Shown one piece after another: positions 61,460 to 64,000 of a stretch of 64,000 nt of DNA; within the stretch, counting starts at the first letter, position 1, and the number at the start of each line of letters is the position of its first letter. The notes under the pieces were generated by a model. It saw only the letters and a list, made by a program, of their open reading frames with translations, was not told the DNA's origin and searched no databases. The translations under genes were made by a program, and so were the position numbers. Origin of the DNA: Amyelois transitella (taxonomy: Eukaryota > Arthropoda > Insecta > Lepidoptera > Pyralidae). The stretch lies in contig NC_083536.1 in NCBI RefSeq assembly GCF_032362555.1, forward strand, positions 7,130,001 through 7,194,000, read 5' to 3'.

Positions 61460-64000
61460 CACATATTTTGCAAACGATATATGGAAAAGGATGAATTGCA
61501 GATACGTACACGCATTCTAAGTAGTTCTAAATAAAGGTTATTTTCGAAAGTATATGTTAATATCAGCGGAATCTTAACTCGACAGAAGGCAATGAAAAAG
61601 ATTAAAAAAAAATTGCCGCCCAGATCGTGAAAGCAACTGTATTTGCGCTCGAGGAGTCCAAAAGAGGAGGTCCAGCGCCTTTATATAGGGTCCTCAGGCG
61701 GTGAAGAGGGAGACAGGTAAGTCTTCAGAGGCACGACTTCCCAAGTTCAAAATAAAGCAATAGCTGCTCAAGTTCAGTATTAAACAATAACTACTCAGTT
61801 ATTTTAAGTAACTAATAAGTTCAGTCCAAAAAGTAAAAAACTATTCAAGTTTCCAACAAAGCAACAACTATCAAAGTTTAAAACAAAACGAGGTTTTTCA
61901 AAAACTTACAGCTAATATTACGAGGTAGTCTTAGCCAATCCTAAAATTAACGGAATATTGCGGTTCACTCACCGCTAATATATGTTTTTTCATAATTTTA
62001 TCTTTTTAATTTTAAAATGAAATATTATATTATTATTTATAAAGTGGCAACGACGTCAAGGACGACTGAATTTGAAAAAGTGACAATAATAAAACTCAAA
62101 AATTTTAAAGCAATAATAAGAACTGCCCAAACAAATGCAGAGATTTTAAACAAGAGGTTGTGCACGTGGTACCCGTGCAGTACAATCCACAAGATGGATT
62201 GAACTCAACTGAACAAAGTGTACGAATTTAGCATATACATACTTTGCAAACGATAAATGGAAAAGGCTGAATTGCAAATACGTTCACGCTTTCACGTTCC
62301 AATTAAAGGTTCCTTTGGGAAGTATATGTTAATTTCGGCAGAATCTTAACTCTCGGAAAGCGTTGACAACATATTAAAAAAAAAAACAAAAATAGTTTTT
62401 GCCACCCAGATAGTGAAAACAACTGTATTTGCGCTCGAAGAGACCGGTAAATCCGCAGCGGCACGACTTCCCAAATTCAAAATGAAGCAATAACTGCCCA
62501 AGTTCAGAATAAAACGATAACTACTCAAGTTCAGTCCAAGAAGAAAAAAACTATTCAAGTTTCCAAGAAAGCAACAACTATCAAAGTTTAAAACAAAACG
62601 AGGTTTTTCAATAACCAACAGCTTATATTACAAGGTAGCCTTACTCAATCCTATAATTAACGGATTATTGCGGTTCATCGTCGGCTTATTTACATGTTTT
62701 TACATAATTTGAACACTAAATTCTACCCTTTAAATTTTAAAATAAAATTTCATTATTTTAATAATACGGCGGCAACCCTAAGAGCTGAGGTAAAAGGGAG
62801 AAAAACACTGGCGGCCAAAAGAACTTAGCTGTGGCGGCAAACTCATTCTGAATGACGTCAAGGACGACTGAATTTGAAAAAGTGACAATAATAAAAGTGT
62901 CAAGAACAGAAAAGCAATAATAAGAACTGCCCAAACAAATGCAGAGATTTTAAACAAGAGGTAGTGCACGTGGCACCCGTGCAGTACAATTTGCAAGATG
63001 GATCCAACTGAACTGAACAAAGTGTACGAATTTAGCACATATTTTGCAAACGATAAATGGAAAAGGATGAATTGCAGATACGTACACGCATTCTAAGTAG
63101 TTCTAAATAAAGGTTATTTTCGAAAGTATATGTTAATATCAGCGGAATCTTAACTCGACAGAAGGCAATGAAAAAGATTAAAAAAAAAATTGCCGCCCAG
63201 ATCGTGAAAGCAACTGTATTTGCGCTCGAGGAGTCCAAAAGAGGAGGTCCAGCGCCTTTATATAGGGTCCTCAGGCGGTGAAGAGGGAGACAGGTAAGTC
63301 TTCAGAGGCACGACTTCCCAAGTTCAAAATAAAGCAATAGCTGCTCAAGTTCAGTATTAAACAATAACTACTCAGTTATTTTAAGTAACTAAAAAGTTCG
63401 TCCAAAAAGTAAAAAACTATTCAAGTTTCCAACAAAGCAACAACTATCAAAGTTTAAAACAAAACGAGGTTTTTCAAAAACTAACAGCTAATATTACGAG
63501 GTAGTCTTAGCCAATCCTAAAATTAACGGAATATTGCGGTTCACTCACCGCTAATATATGTTTTTTCATAATTTTATCTTTTTAATTTTAAAATGAAATA
63601 TAATATTATTATTTATAAAGTGGCAACGACGTCAAGGACGACTGAATTTGAAAAAGTGACAATAATAAAACTATCAAAAATTTTAAAGCAATAATAAGAA
63701 CTGCCCAAACAAATGCAGAAATTTTAAACTAGAGGCATTACACGTAGTACACGTGTAATAAAAGTCACAAGATGGATCAACTCAACTGCACAAAGTGTAC
63801 GAATTTAGCATATACTTTGCAAACGATAAATGGAAAAGGCTGAATTGCAAATTCGTTCACGCTTTCACGTTCCAATTAAAGGTTCCTTTGGGAAGTATAT
63901 GTTAATTTCTGCATAATCTTAACTCTTAGAAAGCGTTGACAAAATATTAAAAAAAAAAAAACAAAAATAGTTTTTGCCGCCCAGATTGTGAAAACAACTG
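61455..64000 (+). repeat. higher-order tandem repeat, dimer period about 1576 bp
   Basis: The anchor GTACGAAT(T/A)TAGCA(C/T)AT occurs at about 61449, 62217, 63023 and 63795. Spacings alternate (772, 804, 773 bp), so two monomer types alternate. A (61455-62216) and A' (63023-63790) are almost identical and share ACGCATTCTAAGTAGTTCTA and a GGTCCTCAGGCGGTGAAG block. B (62217-63022) and B' (63795-64000) share ACGCTTTCACGTTCCAATTA instead. A and B are only partly similar. The array runs off the right edge. I see no credible ORF. Confidence 0.88.

Noticed and set aside
61455-64000. Large LTRs or CRISPR-like array
   Set aside because: The repeats are head-to-tail and alternate in two types without primer site, TG...CA ends or short repeat-spacer structure.

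Overview
This window looks like a stretch of moth or butterfly (Lepidoptera) nuclear DNA made almost entirely of transposable elements stacked inside one another. The lepidopteran call rests on several things seen together. There are two copies of a short retroposon whose body and ATGT-type tail I recognise as widespread in Lepidoptera, and a tRNA-derived SINE with a His-like GTG anticodon position. There is also an R4/Dong-clade non-LTR element, 412/mdg1-like, errantivirus-like and BEL/Pao LTR elements, and R1/Jockey-type elements. No convincing single-copy host gene was found. Spliceosomal introns with GT-AG ends occur inside several transposon genes, which confirms a eukaryotic genome.

Layout. 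1-3733: a minus-strand 412/mdg1-like Ty3 element (pol running off the left edge, gag, two small ORFs, tRNA-Arg-type primer site, LTR), inserted into the RT end of a Jockey-type element. 3734-11858: that Jockey-type element (minus: ORF1 gag, ORF2 EN-RT), itself split by a complete PIF/Harbinger transposon (5119-8341) with interlocked transposase and MADF genes. 11859-13024: a non-autonomous LTR element with a tRNA-Trp primer site and a SINE in one LTR. About 13025-20246: a plus-strand R4/Dong-clade element broken by a short non-LTR 3' end carrying mariner copy A, and by a second non-LTR retrotransposon. 20262-25020: a dead minus-strand non-LTR element split by an intact pogo/Tigger-like transposon (20845-23876). 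24960-26113: an unclassified, broken lysine-rich gene. 26228-26541: a foldback MITE with TTAA flanks.

27800-32190 holds decayed non-LTR fragments and short dispersed repeats. 32190-38490 holds a second, diverged Harbinger element split by a hAT element (32399-37116, 8-bp target duplication), which itself carries a SINE and mariner copy B in its last codons. 38885-42481 holds LTR-element fragments, including an errantivirus-like gag joined to a BEL/Pao integrase. 43230-43850 is a 92-bp minisatellite. 44367-45719 is an R1-type ORF1. 46380-49202 is a nearly intact piggyBac-like element with an intron. 49340-53860 is a GC-rich Jockey-type element with an in-frame internal deletion. 54419-56603 is a decayed second piggyBac-like gene. 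57038-61459 holds two decayed hAT genes, one with at least four introns. From 61455 to the right edge runs a higher-order tandem repeat with a dimer period near 1576 bp.

The genes do not form a pathway. Each is a self-mobilising cassette: RT, endonuclease and gag for retroelements; DDE transposase, sometimes with a DNA-binding partner, for DNA elements. The most intact candidates for recent or current activity are the two mariner copies (5 amino-acid differences), the pogo-like element, Harbinger copy A, and piggyBac copy A (one nonsense codon). Positions and reading frames come from reading the sequence directly; family names come from motif recognition, with no database search.
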